Source of the DNA: Thermanaerothrix solaris
GTDB lineage: Bacteria > Chloroflexota > Anaerolineae > Anaerolineales > Anaerolineaceae
Assembly: GCF_032334255.1 (NCBI RefSeq)
Contig: NZ_JAUHMF010000001.1
Span: forward strand, 124,001 to 188,000
Length of the DNA stretch: 64,000 bases
Direction of reading: 5' to 3'
Below are positions 38,567 through 47,219 of this stretch, piece after piece. The notes under the pieces are model-generated. The model was not told the origin of the DNA. It searched no databases and saw only the letters and a list, made by a program, of their open reading frames with translations. Each line of letters starts with the position of its first letter. Position 1 is the stretch's first letter. Position numbers and translations under genes: made by a program.

Positions 38567-40426
38567 TCAGTTATTAGAAACCATGCTGGGAATACCGCTA
38601 TGCTTCGGCACCGGTGGTGGAAAGATGGCTTCAAATTCTTCTCGGGAGAGCGTTTCAACCTCTAACAAGCGCTGAGCCACAGCATCCAGTTTGTCGCGAT
38701 ATTGAATCAGCAACTGGCGTGCCTTTTGATAGGCTTCATTGACAAGGCGACGAACTTCGCGGTCAATCTGTTCGGCCACGGCTTCAGAGTAATCTCGTTG
38801 TTCAGCAATTTCACGCCCAAGGAAGATCAATTCTTCTTTCTGGCCGTAAACCATTGGCCCGAGTTCTTCGCTCATGCCTAAGCGAGTAACCATAGTTCGT
38901 GCCAGTTGGGTAACGCGTTCCAGATCGTTGCCGGCACCTGATGTGATGTCGTCAAAGACTAATTCCTCAGCAGCACGTCCTCCCAGTAGCCCTACCATCT
39001 CAGCAATAAGTTTCTTGCGCGGCATGAGGGTGCGATCCTCCTGGGGTAACGAGAGGGTATAACCTGCAGCCATACCGCGCGCGATAATCGAGACCTTTTG
39101 CACTGGGTCGGCCTCGGGAAGGGCGTTCATCACTACAGCGTGCCCGGCTTCATGATAGGCAATAATGCGTTTTTCTTCCTGGCTAATCAGGCGGCTCTTG
39201 CGCTCTGGCCCGGCGATAACGCGTTCAATCGCTTCCTCAAACTCGGCCATGGAAATGCTTTTGCGGTTGCGACGCGCGGCGAGGATGGCGGCTTCGTTAA
39301 CGAGATTTTCGAGATCAGCACCGACAAAACCAGGGGTGGCGCGTGCCAGTATGGAAAGATCTACATCGCTATCTAAGGGTTTCCCTTTCACATGGACGCG
39401 TAATATTGCTTCGCGTCCTCGGACATCGGGACGATCCAGAACGACCCGGCGATCAAAACGCCCTGGGCGTAGCAGAGCGGGATCCAGGATATCTGGACGG
39501 TTTGTGGCGGCCATGATAATAATGTTTGTGTCGGTGTCAAAGCCATCCATTTCGACCAGCAATTGGTTCAAAGTCTGCTCCCGTTCATCATGACTACCGC
39601 CCAGTCCGGCACCACGCTGACGTCCAACCGCGTCTATTTCGTCTACGAAAACAATGCAGGGCGAGTGTCGCTTGGCCTGGTCAAAGAGGTCGCGTACCCG
39701 GCTGGCACCAACACCTACGAACATTTCCACAAACTCAGAACCGGAAATTGAGAAGAAAGGTACACCGGCTTCTCCCGAAACGGCTTTTGCCAGCAATGTT
39801 TTTCCCGTGCCTGGGGGACCAACCAGAAGCACACCCTTGGGGATACGCGCACCCAGAGCGATAAATTTTTGCGGCTCGCGCAGGAATTCCACGACTTCTC
39901 TGAGTTCTTCTTTGGCTTCGTCTACGCCAGCCACATCGGCAAAGGTTACCGTCGGATGGTCCCCGGTGAACATTCGCGCCCGCGATTTTCCAAATGACAT
40001 GGCTGCGTTGTTAGTGCCTTGGGCTTGGCGAAAGATAAAGAAGAACGCCCCGATGAGAATGAGGAAAGGCAATATGTACCCCAAGGCTGTAATTACACCT
40101 AACCAGGGGCTTGGGGGTTTGATGATGATGCTAATATTGTTCGGATGAAGTTGCTCTTGGGTCACACCCAAATTGAGCAATTGCTCAACCAGGGTGGCAT
40201 CAGCTTCCTTCGTAGAGATTGCTTCTGTCAGGTCCTTGTATACAACGCGCAGACGATTTTCATTCTCTTCGATTTTACTGACGCGCCCTTGTTTGATATC
40301 TTCAGCCAGTTGATTGATTGAAACCTCTGACGTACTTCCCCGCTGGCTGAAATTGTAGACCACCATGACAATGATGGCTACGAACAGCAGCAGGTAGATG
40401 ATGTAAGATTGGTTGCGTGAATTCAC
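38567..40426 (-). CDS. ftsH: ATP-dependent zinc metalloprotease FtsH
   Basis: A 619-residue membrane AAA+ protease. There are two N-terminal membrane helices (about residues 8-25 and 112-132). The AAA module has Walker A VGPPGTGKTLLA, Walker B CIVFVDEIDAVG and the second region of homology (ATNRPDILDPALLRPGRFDR). The pore motif and the zinc site HEAGH follow. It degrades misfolded and short-lived membrane proteins. The gene is monocistronic with a terminator at its 3' end. A TATAAT (minus strand, 40489-40484) lies upstream, but a matching -35 is weak. Confidence 0.96.
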   Translation of the reverse strand: MNSRNQSYIIYLLLFVAIIVMVVYNFSQRGSTSEVSINQLAEDIKQGRVSKIEENENRLRVVYKDLTEAISTKEADATLVEQLLNLGVTQEQLHPNNISIIIKPPSPWLGVITALGYILPFLILIGAFFFIFRQAQGTNNAAMSFGKSRARMFTGDHPTVTFADVAGVDEAKEELREVVEFLREPQKFIALGARIPKGVLLVGPPGTGKTLLAKAVSGEAGVPFFSISGSEFVEMFVGVGASRVRDLFDQAKRHSPCIVFVDEIDAVGRQRGAGLGGSHDEREQTLNQLLVEMDGFDTDTNIIIMAATNRPDILDPALLRPGRFDRRVVLDRPDVRGREAILRVHVKGKPLDSDVDLSILARATPGFVGADLENLVNEAAILAARRNRKSISMAEFEEAIERVIAGPERKSRLISQEEKRIIAYHEAGHAVVMNALPEADPVQKVSIIARGMAAGYTLSLPQEDRTLMPRKKLIAEMVGLLGGRAAEELVFDDITSGAGNDLERVTQLARTMVTRLGMSEELGPMVYGQKEELIFLGREIAEQRDYSEAVAEQIDREVRRLVNEAYQKARQLLIQYRDKLDAVAQRLLEVETLSREEFEAIFPPPVPKHSGIPSMVSNN

Positions 40427-40566
40427 ACTGACCTCCGTCAGTTATTAACCTGTAAATTTTCTCCTTGCTTTCTCTAGGGAGGAATTATACCAATCTAAAC
40501 ACCAAGATACCAGGATAAATAAAAACTGCTTGGTGGCTCGTACAGCCTTCTTAATCCTTTCCTCGT

Positions 40567-40595
40567 TTGACAGCCCAATTTGGCGTGGATATACT
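40567..40595 (+). promoter_or_regulatory. Promoter of the membrane protein gene at 40625
   Basis: TTGACA (40567-40572) and TATACT (40590-40595) are 17 bases apart. The predicted start is about 20 bases before the coding start, downstream of which lies AAGGAGGAAGAG as Shine-Dalgarno. Confidence 0.8.
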
Positions 40596-40624
40596 CAAAA
40601 TATCCTCAGAATAAGGAGGAAGAG

Positions 40625-41563
40625 ATGTCCGATCAAGAGGCAAAATCAAACACAGCTGCGGCAGAGGGTATTGTTAATATTGTTTCTGGTGCCGTCATGG
40701 ATCCAGTAACCTCGGAAGAAAATCCGATCGGCTCTGTGGCTTCAGAGGCTGCTAATTCTAATCCGCCTGCAACGCCAGCACCTCATTCCTCGCTCGGGGA
40801 ATCGTCAACCGCTGAGGAATCTGAAAGGCAAGCAGCATTTCCACATATTTTTAGCCAACGGGTAGAGAAAGTGCGACTCAAAATCAAAACCGAACTCAAC
40901 AATGCCGGAAAAGCAATGGCTTATCTCAATTTGTTAGAACAGGCCCAAAATCTGGTTAGCCAGGGAAGTTCCTACTATGAAGAAGCGGAACGTCTTTTAA
41001 GCGAAGTGGAGTATCATTTAGCCTTTCGTGAGCGGATGGCCAGAGCCTCGCGAAGGGTTGGAATACCTCTGTTTTTCTATGAGGTGATTTGGTTCATTAT
41101 TCTTATCTGGATACTGATCCAGATCAACACAGTACCTACTTATGAAATAATTCGCAATTCTAGCCCGATCACTGAAGTTAACCTGGTTCATTTGTTGAGC
41201 AGTCTAATTTGGGGAGGGCTAGGTGGGGTGGTTGGAGCCCTCTATGCGTTGTGGAAGCATATCGCGAAAGAGCAGGATTTTGATCCTCAATACGCATTGT
41301 GGTATCTCACCAATCCGGTACTGGGGGTAATGTTAGGTGGATTTATCTTTCTGGTCATTCAGGCCGGCTTTTTCTCGCTTACTGCGGGGGTTGAACCCGG
41401 TTTAAATATTCGTTCGGCCTTTGTGATCTACGTTCTAGCGTGGATATCTGGCTTTAAGCAGAATGTGGTCTACGAGATTGTGCGCCGCATTTTGGATGTG
41501 TTTCGCGTTGAAACATCCCCTACGTCTTCTGGAGCCAGTGCTGAGACTGGGACAGAGCGTTAG
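40625..41563 (+). CDS. Multi-pass membrane protein of unknown function
   Basis: A 312-residue protein. The first 80 residues are Ser/Ala/Glu/Pro rich and disordered. A cytoplasmic helical hairpin (about 85-145) is followed by membrane segments beginning PLFFYEVIWFIILIWILIQI, then three more toward the C-terminus (LLSSLIWGGLGGVVGALYALW, NPVLGVMLGGFIFLVIQAG, SAFVIYVLAWISGF). ATG 40625 is chosen over 40580 because the Shine-Dalgarno sequence and promoter fit it. It overlaps the convergent HAD gene by 4 bases. No family recognised. Confidence 0.75.
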   Translation: MSDQEAKSNTAAAEGIVNIVSGAVMDPVTSEENPIGSVASEAANSNPPATPAPHSSLGESSTAEESERQAAFPHIFSQRVEKVRLKIKTELNNAGKAMAYLNLLEQAQNLVSQGSSYYEEAERLLSEVEYHLAFRERMARASRRVGIPLFFYEVIWFIILIWILIQINTVPTYEIIRNSSPITEVNLVHLLSSLIWGGLGGVVGALYALWKHIAKEQDFDPQYALWYLTNPVLGVMLGGFIFLVIQAGFFSLTAGVEPGLNIRSAFVIYVLAWISGFKQNVVYEIVRRILDVFRVETSPTSSGASAETGTER

Positions 41564-42780
41564 TCCGAAGGGCTCATGCGCACTTGATCAATGGTGTTTC
41601 CGATTTGACGAATGTGTGTTTGGTCATGGGTTGCGACAAAGCCCATGAGCTCTTGCAGGGAGGTGTGACCAAAGATAGCGTGACGGGCTGTCCGTTGCCA
41701 ATCGTTTGGTGTTAGGGGCTCTAATTGGTTAAGAATGAGCATTCGTGTAGCCATAAAGGAACGGAGAGCCTCGGTGCCATCCTGAGCGTGGTAGTTGCGT
41801 GCTTCCGCCCAATTGTCGGTGTCTATTCCGGCGATAAAAGGATTGTCACTGGATAAAATGGCCGATAGGCGGGGTAAATTGACTTCGGCATCTACATCCC
41901 GTAGATGACAAATAATTTCATTCACTGCCCATTCCTGCGGGGCAGGACGAACCATCCAGAGGACAGGGGGTAAGTCACGGGTCAGGTTTTCTATAGCGGC
42001 TGGTGTGACAGCCAGAACGGCTAGAATTGCGGCAGGTGTTTTTAACTCGATACCACCAGTATTGTTTTCAATCGTGCTTAACCAAGCCCCAACCCCAGAA
42101 AGGGGGCCTTGGGAACTTAGAGGATGCCTTTGGTCGGTAGGGGACTGAAAGGTCTCGTTGACCCAGTAGGTAGGTAAACCAAGAGCCTCTGCAGGGAGGA
42201 TGTCTTCATCTAAACTGTTGCCGATCATTACCGCAGGATCCTCGGGCCAGCGTAATGTCGCTAGTATCTCGGCTAGAAAGGCGGGATGGGGCTTGCAGAA
42301 GTGAAACGTTTCATAATCTGGTATCAACGTAAAGGGATAGGTGTCGGGTGGTAGGTTTGCCCATCGTAACCTTTCTAAAATTGCAACCCGAGGGAATAGG
42401 GGATTGGTTGCAATAACTACCCGATGACCATGAGATAAAGCCGTTTGAATTAAGTCAATGGCTTCGAGGCGTGGTTGAGTGTAACAACTTAGAGTTGGAA
42501 AAATTTGTATATAGAATTCATCTATAAGTGGTTGTAATAAAGAAGGGGAAACCCCAAGGGCGGGATAGAAATGGGCATCGAAGGTCTCTTTTAATGTGCC
42601 CTGCGGGGTTTTCTTTTTATACATGGCACGGGTTGCGGATAAGAGTTGAGATATCAATTTCTCTGGCGGAACATATGACTTGAGATGTTCAGCCAGAGCC
42701 TTCAAGTAAATCTCTTGAAATAAATTGGCATTGTTAATTAGTAAGGTATCATCAAGGTCAATCAATATGGTTAGAGTCAT
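41560..42780 (-). CDS. HAD-family hydrolase fused to a DinB-like four-helix domain
   Basis: A 406-residue fusion. Residues 1-225 form a HAD hydrolase with motif I LIDLDDTLLINN, motif II near VIATNP, the lysine in FCKPHPAF and the motif IV region VMIGNSLDEDILPAEALG. Residues about 250-400 resemble a DinB/YfiT-like bundle with the metal-type histidines in ICHLRDVDAEVN and THDQTHIRQI. DinB domains often act in bacillithiol- or metal-dependent reactions. The combination suggests a detoxification or repair hydrolase, but the substrate is unknown. It overlaps the upstream Cys-rich gene by 23 bases. Confidence 0.75.
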   Translation of the reverse strand: MTLTILIDLDDTLLINNANLFQEIYLKALAEHLKSYVPPEKLISQLLSATRAMYKKKTPQGTLKETFDAHFYPALGVSPSLLQPLIDEFYIQIFPTLSCYTQPRLEAIDLIQTALSHGHRVVIATNPLFPRVAILERLRWANLPPDTYPFTLIPDYETFHFCKPHPAFLAEILATLRWPEDPAVMIGNSLDEDILPAEALGLPTYWVNETFQSPTDQRHPLSSQGPLSGVGAWLSTIENNTGGIELKTPAAILAVLAVTPAAIENLTRDLPPVLWMVRPAPQEWAVNEIICHLRDVDAEVNLPRLSAILSSDNPFIAGIDTDNWAEARNYHAQDGTEALRSFMATRMLILNQLEPLTPNDWQRTARHAIFGHTSLQELMGFVATHDQTHIRQIGNTIDQVRMSPSD

Positions 42781-43138
42781 CGGTGGCGCTCAAGAAAGAT
42801 GGAGGTAAGGGGTGGCACTCGCCGCAACCAATTTCGGGTTGAGCAACCCCATGTTGAACTTTCTGACAGAAGGCAGTTACCTTAACATGTTTTCGCAACC
42901 CCAGCCACTGACGCTCTACGCGTGCCTGAAGAATAAGATAGGGGCAAGCATTTGCCTGAACGATTCGAGGAACAGGACACGTAGAGCATAAAGCAGGAGT
43001 CCAATGATTAGGTGGACGAGCCGGACCGATAAGGCGACATTCTTCCTGGGTTCGACCTCGAAAATAGTTCCCATAAAAGAATGGGCATTCGGTTCCGGCT
43101 GGGGTGCGCATGAGAATCACATGGTTGGGCAATAACAC
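42758..43138 (-). CDS. Cysteine-rich small protein next to efp
   Basis: A 126-residue protein with about nine cysteines arranged like metal ligands (ECPFFYGNYF, ECRLIG, LCSTCPVPRIVQANACPY, FCQK, GCGECHPL). The spacing suggests one or two zinc or iron-sulfur sites. The start is probably GTG 43138; a later ATG (MRTPAG, about 43111) is possible. It lies 5 bases behind efp and overlaps the HAD-DinB gene, so these form a likely operon. I do not recognise a named family. Confidence 0.6.
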   Translation of the reverse strand: MLLPNHVILMRTPAGTECPFFYGNYFRGRTQEECRLIGPARPPNHWTPALCSTCPVPRIVQANACPYLILQARVERQWLGLRKHVKVTAFCQKVQHGVAQPEIGCGECHPLPPSFLSATDDSNHID

Positions 43139-43143
43139 TTGGT

Positions 43144-43707
43144 TTAGGCTTGGACGCGCGTTACATACTCCCCGGTTCGGGTATCCACGCGGATGATATC
43201 ACCGACTTCAACAAATGCCGGAACCTGGATCTGCATTCCAGTTTCAACGGTCACGGTTTTGGTCACACCTGTGGCCGTATCTCCCTTGACGGCAACCTCG
43301 GCCTGGACGACTTCAAGATCTACGGTAGTAGGAAGTTCAATGTCTAAAGGTTCATTATTGTAGAAAGTTAATTTCACTTCCAGATTTTCTTTTAGAAAGC
43401 CAGCCGATTCGCCCAGAATCTCGGCGCGGATAGGGTATTGCTCGAAAGTTTCGGTGTCCATAAAATAGTACGTGTCCCCATCATTGTATAGGTATTGCGC
43501 CGTATGATAATCCAGGCGAATATCCTGCACCCGTTCGCCGGACACAAAGGTTTTCTCTATGGTAGCCCCAGAGCGGAGGTTACGTGCCTTAATGCGGATA
43601 ATGGCATTTCCTCGCCCGGGTTTATGATGATGATATTCCAGCACCTTATACAGATTGCCATCAAGTTCAAAGGTTACGCCTTTCCGGAGATCACTAACGT
43701 CAATCAT
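43144..43707 (-). CDS. efp: Translation elongation factor P
   Basis: A 187-residue EF-P that relieves ribosome stalling at proline runs. It starts MIDVSDLRKGVTFELDGNLYKVLEYHHHKPGRGNA. The modification loop residue is the lysine in HKPGRGNA, as in E. coli, although no EpmA/B gene is in the window. The C-terminal signature GDIIRVDTRTGEYVTRV is complete. ATG 43707 with AAGGAG fits the family; an upstream ATG would add 23 unrelated residues. Confidence 0.95.
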   Translation of the reverse strand: MIDVSDLRKGVTFELDGNLYKVLEYHHHKPGRGNAIIRIKARNLRSGATIEKTFVSGERVQDIRLDYHTAQYLYNDGDTYYFMDTETFEQYPIRAEILGESAGFLKENLEVKLTFYNNEPLDIELPTTVDLEVVQAEVAVKGDTATGVTKTVTVETGMQIQVPAFVEVGDIIRVDTRTGEYVTRVQA

Positions 43708-43796
43708 GATAAAAACTCCTTCTTTGCCTGTTAGAGTTGCAGGGCGGATTATAGCGCATGGGTTACGGCTTGGCAAGTCAAACTCTGACGCGTGGC

Positions 43797-43825
43797 AAAA
43801 AATTCCCCCTCAATATTGAGGGGGA
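43797..43825 (-). terminator. Terminator of hpf
   Basis: The perfect 22-bp palindrome TCCCCCTCAATATTGAGGGGGA spans 43804-43825. On the minus strand it is followed by AATTTTTTG, a rho-independent arrangement just after the hpf stop. Confidence 0.85.
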
Positions 43826-43838
43826 TACGCTTGTGATT

Positions 43839-44414
43839 TTAACCTATTTTGGGCTCAATAAGCCCGTATGTGCCATCCCTTCTGCGATAAAGGACGTTGA
43901 TAGCATTGGTGTTGGCATTATAAAACACAAAGAAGTTCTCGTGTCCCAAGAGTTTCATCTGTTCAATGGCTTCCATTTCGTCCATAGGAGCCAACGTAAA
44001 CGTTTTGCGACGAGCAATGATCGGCATTTCCTCTTCTTCAGTCTCTTGTGCCTCGGCGGGTGATACTACTGCGGCTACTGCTGAGGCGGGTGTACCATCT
44101 CCGCGTCCACGATAGTGCTTTCCTTTATAGCGGGAGATTTGGCGTTGCATTTTATCAATAGCCTCATCGATGGCAGCAAAAAGATCATCAGAACGTTCTT
44201 CAACCCGCAGGATGAATCCCGGGCCGCGTAAAGTGATTTGAGCAACCTGACGATCTGCGGCATTGCGAGCCGATTTGACATAAGCCAGATCCACGCGCGT
44301 TTCTTCAGCTTCATTAATCAAACGCTCGAGTTTGGAAACCTTTTTATGAACATACTCTTTAATACGGTCGTTCAAGTCCAAATTGCGGGTAAATATTTCA
44401 ATATTCATGCTCAT
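43839..44414 (-). CDS. hpf: Long-form ribosome hibernation promoting factor
   Basis: A 191-residue protein. The N-terminal HPF/RaiA domain (residues 1-100, MNIEIFTRNLDLNDRIKEYVHKKVSKLERL) is joined by an Ala/Glu-rich linker to the C-terminal dimerisation domain (about 135-191, FTLAPMDEMEAIEQMKLLGHENFFVFYNANTNAINVLYRRRDGTYGLIEP). The long form joins two 70S ribosomes into inactive 100S dimers in stationary phase. It is preceded by GGAGGA and ends at a strong terminator. Confidence 0.94.
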   Translation of the reverse strand: MSMNIEIFTRNLDLNDRIKEYVHKKVSKLERLINEAEETRVDLAYVKSARNAADRQVAQITLRGPGFILRVEERSDDLFAAIDEAIDKMQRQISRYKGKHYRGRGDGTPASAVAAVVSPAEAQETEEEEMPIIARRKTFTLAPMDEMEAIEQMKLLGHENFFVFYNANTNAINVLYRRRDGTYGLIEPKIG

Positions 44415-44473
44415 AAGTCGTCCTCCAAAGTTTTTGCGCCCGCAGTATTTTCGGGGCCTAATTCAAGTATATC

Positions 44474-45238
44474 TTAAAGTTGGTCATCTGAATGCGATAA
44501 GGCTCGTGCTAAAGTAAGGCCATAAACAGAATGGGCACCCGCGTTGAGCAAGGCTTCGGCACATGCGCTCATTGTTGCGCCAGTGGTGACAACATCGTCA
44601 ACCAATAGAATGCTGCGACCGGATACAAATCGGGGATGGGCGAAGAAGGCATTTTTGACGTTCTCCTGGCGTTCATTTGCGGAACGCCCTACTTGAGAGG
44701 GCGTTTCGCGGTTTTTAATAAGTGCGTGTGAAATTAAGGGTTTATGAATAGCCAGTGCTAATGGGAAGGCCAGAATTTCAGCCTGGTTATAGCCACGCTG
44801 ACGTCGGCGATTGGGGCTGAGGGGCACGGGAATTATGAGATCAATATTCCAATTTTGTGCCGCGAGTACCTGAATCAATGCTGGAGCAAAGTAATCACCT
44901 AGGGCTAAGTTGCGATGGTATTTTAGCCCATGGATCGCTTTACGTAATGGCCCCTGATATATCGCCCATGAGCGGATTGGGGGAATTGGCACTGAGGTCT
45001 CCTGACATGCAGGGCATAACGTATCTGAAAGCGGATCAGTGGGAAAATAAGGGATACCGCACCGAGAACAAATCTGATTAAGATCAATGGATTTAATTTG
45101 TTCGCGGCAGTTTGGACAAAGACGATATCCTGCGGTACCGCACCCCACACACACGGGTGGGAAAACCCAATCTATTACGCTCCAAAACGCGTGGGATAGG
45201 GTAAAAGTTATAGGAAACGATAGGCTTTCTATTCTCAA
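44474..45238 (-). CDS. comF: ComF family competence-related phosphoribosyltransferase-like protein
   Basis: A 254-residue protein with an N-terminal zinc-ribbon (CVGCGTAGYRLCPNC, CSRCG, CPAC) and a PRTase-type domain. The conserved NRRRQRGYNQAEILA segment and the PRPP-loop ILLVDDVVTTGATMSACAEALLNAGA are seen. ComF supports single-strand DNA uptake in transformation. It directly follows tadC (12 bases) and may be the last gene of the tad operon, linking surface pili and DNA uptake in one transcript (inference). Confidence 0.88.
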   Translation of the reverse strand: MRIESLSFPITFTLSHAFWSVIDWVFPPVCVGCGTAGYRLCPNCREQIKSIDLNQICSRCGIPYFPTDPLSDTLCPACQETSVPIPPIRSWAIYQGPLRKAIHGLKYHRNLALGDYFAPALIQVLAAQNWNIDLIIPVPLSPNRRRQRGYNQAEILAFPLALAIHKPLISHALIKNRETPSQVGRSANERQENVKNAFFAHPRFVSGRSILLVDDVVTTGATMSACAEALLNAGAHSVYGLTLARALSHSDDQL

Positions 45239-45249
45239 AATTGATTCGT

Positions 45250-46200
45250 TTAGCGGAAGATGCCAGCCAAAGCGGAATGCATTAAACGCAGAGCCGCTGG
45301 GGTAAGCAGCACGATCATTAGTGACGGAAAGATTAATAGAGCCATTGGAATAAGCATTTTCAATGGGGCTTTGTGTGCTTCTTCCTCTGCGCGTTGTCGG
45401 CGTCGGATTCGCATTTGCTCGGACTGAATGCGTAGAACTTTTGCCAGACTTACACCTAACATTTCACTTTGTATCACGGCGGCAACGAACGAAGTCATCT
45501 CGGGAATTCCGATACGCTCAGCCATGGTACGCAGAGCTTCTCGGCGTGTTTTTCCTAATTGAATTTCCTGAATGGCGCGGGCAAACGCTAGTGAGAGTTC
45601 GCTTTGCCATTTTTCGCTTACTTTTTGCATAGCAGCATCGAATCCTAATCCGGCTTCTACACAGATAGTCAAGAGGTCTAATGCGTCAGGCATAGCTTTG
45701 CGAATCTCACGTTGCCGGCGAGAGATACGGCTGGAGAGCAGCATGATAGGGAAAACAAAACCCAATAGGGCAAAGACAAAAGAGAAAAGGAGAGCAGTTC
45801 CAAGCGGTTGGCGGTTGGGTCCGAGGGTGAAGAGAAGAAATATCAAACCGCCGAACACAACGGCAAGCAGCCCTTGTGATACTAGGATGAGACCACCATC
45901 CCAAAAGCCGGTAACGCCAGCCAATTCTAGACGCTTATTGTAATTTTGAATAATATTAGCGGGCGTAAAGCGAGATGCAAACTCGCCTAATTTTCGCGCA
46001 AGAGGGAAGATAACGCGTTCTGTGAAAGGTTGAGAGAGTTCTAGTTTGCGTAAATCTACTGGTTCTCCGGTGCGGCTGAACTCTTCGAGGCGGGCCTGGA
46101 GAGCGCGTTCGCTGGCTAATTCGGGGTTGCGTAACCCAATGACCGTTAAGATGATGACACCAACGATAATAAACACAAACAGAGCAATTACCAAACCCAT
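45250..46200 (-). CDS. tadC: Tad pilus inner-membrane platform protein TadC
   Basis: A 316-residue type II secretion F-domain protein. It has an N-terminal helix, hydrophobic pairs around residues 110-160 and near the C-terminus, and the cytoplasmic GspF-like domain KAMPDALDLLTICVEAGLGFDAAMQKVSEKW. The motif RTMAERIGIPEMTSFVAAVIQSEMLGVSLAKVL is typical of TadC. With TadB it forms the platform on which CpaF assembles Flp pili. It lies 19 bases behind tadB. Confidence 0.92.
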   Translation of the reverse strand: MGLVIALFVFIIVGVIILTVIGLRNPELASERALQARLEEFSRTGEPVDLRKLELSQPFTERVIFPLARKLGEFASRFTPANIIQNYNKRLELAGVTGFWDGGLILVSQGLLAVVFGGLIFLLFTLGPNRQPLGTALLFSFVFALLGFVFPIMLLSSRISRRQREIRKAMPDALDLLTICVEAGLGFDAAMQKVSEKWQSELSLAFARAIQEIQLGKTRREALRTMAERIGIPEMTSFVAAVIQSEMLGVSLAKVLRIQSEQMRIRRRQRAEEEAHKAPLKMLIPMALLIFPSLMIVLLTPAALRLMHSALAGIFR

Positions 46201-46219
46201 ACCTCACCTCCGAGATCGA

Positions 46220-47188
46220 TTACACCTCGATGTTCCCTAATTTGTTCATTACGAAATAACCTGTAACGATCAGAAAAAGGGCTACTCCAAGTGCGATCAA
46301 TCCACAAGGGAAATTTTCGGCTTTAAAGAATTCCATAATATAAGGGCGATTTATCAAATAAAGAACGGCGATCAGAATAATGGGTAGCAATGCAAGAAAT
46401 CGCCCCGAATACATTACCTGAGTGGTTAAAACTCGGATCTCACCTTTTATGCGAACACGTTCGCGAATAGTGAATGAAATAGAGTCTAAGATTTCGGCTA
46501 GATTACCTCCAACTTCTCGCTGAACGTTCATGGCTGTGATGACTAGATCTAAATCGTCGCTAGGAATGCGTTGAAGCAGGTTATTCAATGCGCGATCCAT
46601 CGGAACGCCTAACTGAATCTCTTGGACGACACGTCGAAACTCGTCTGAAATAGGGCTGGGCATTTCACGACTAACTGACTCCATGGCTTGAAGGGTGGAA
46701 AAACCTGCGCGTAAACCATTTACCATGAGATTTAACATATCCGGAAGTTGTTCGTTGAATTTGATCAGTCGCTTACGCTGTTGTGTCTTAACATAGAACC
46801 GAGGAATCTGACTACCAATTATGGTGCCAAGAATCGCCATAACAATCGAGCGATCACCGATATTCCAGAAAATTAACCCCACAAGAGCAGTGCAGACTAT
46901 GATGATCAGGATATATTCCCCCGATTTAAGTTTGAGATCTGCGCGAGCCAGTTCGCGTGAAAGACGGTCTCCATAGGATGTGCGTTCAACTTGGCGATTT
47001 AGCCAATCAACCAAAGGGCGTGCTCTTTCTTTCTCGCTCAGAGGTTGGACGCGTTGAAGTTCCACATAACGCCCTAAGCGCTGCTCAACCAGTGCACGTT
47101 CACTGGTGATTGAAACGACAATTCCTATGAGCAAGAGGAGAAATGCTAGCCCTCCCCCGATCATCAAAACTACAAGTGGCTCGATCAT
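46220..47188 (-). CDS. tadB: Tad pilus inner-membrane platform protein TadB
   Basis: A 322-residue GspF-family membrane protein. Membrane segments lie at the N-terminus, around residues 90-125 and at the C-terminus. The cytoplasmic domain contains LPDMLNLMVNGLRAGFSTLQAMESVSREMP and AMNVQREVGGNLAEILDSISFTIRER, the TadB hallmark. It lies between cpaF (31 bases) and tadC (19 bases) on the minus strand. Confidence 0.92.
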   Translation of the reverse strand: MIEPLVVLMIGGGLAFLLLLIGIVVSITSERALVEQRLGRYVELQRVQPLSEKERARPLVDWLNRQVERTSYGDRLSRELARADLKLKSGEYILIIIVCTALVGLIFWNIGDRSIVMAILGTIIGSQIPRFYVKTQQRKRLIKFNEQLPDMLNLMVNGLRAGFSTLQAMESVSREMPSPISDEFRRVVQEIQLGVPMDRALNNLLQRIPSDDLDLVITAMNVQREVGGNLAEILDSISFTIRERVRIKGEIRVLTTQVMYSGRFLALLPIILIAVLYLINRPYIMEFFKAENFPCGLIALGVALFLIVTGYFVMNKLGNIEV

Positions 47189-47219
47189 AGTTCCTTATCC
47201 TAAAACCGAATGATCATTT

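Noticed and set aside
38312..38665. 117-codon ORF overlapping the 144-aa hypothetical gene
   Set aside because: It runs across the terminator and into ftsH antisense; the 144-aa frame has the strong ribosome-binding site.
45087..45305. Plus-strand ORFs inside the tad and comF genes
   Set aside because: They are shadows of well-supported minus-strand genes with clear domains.
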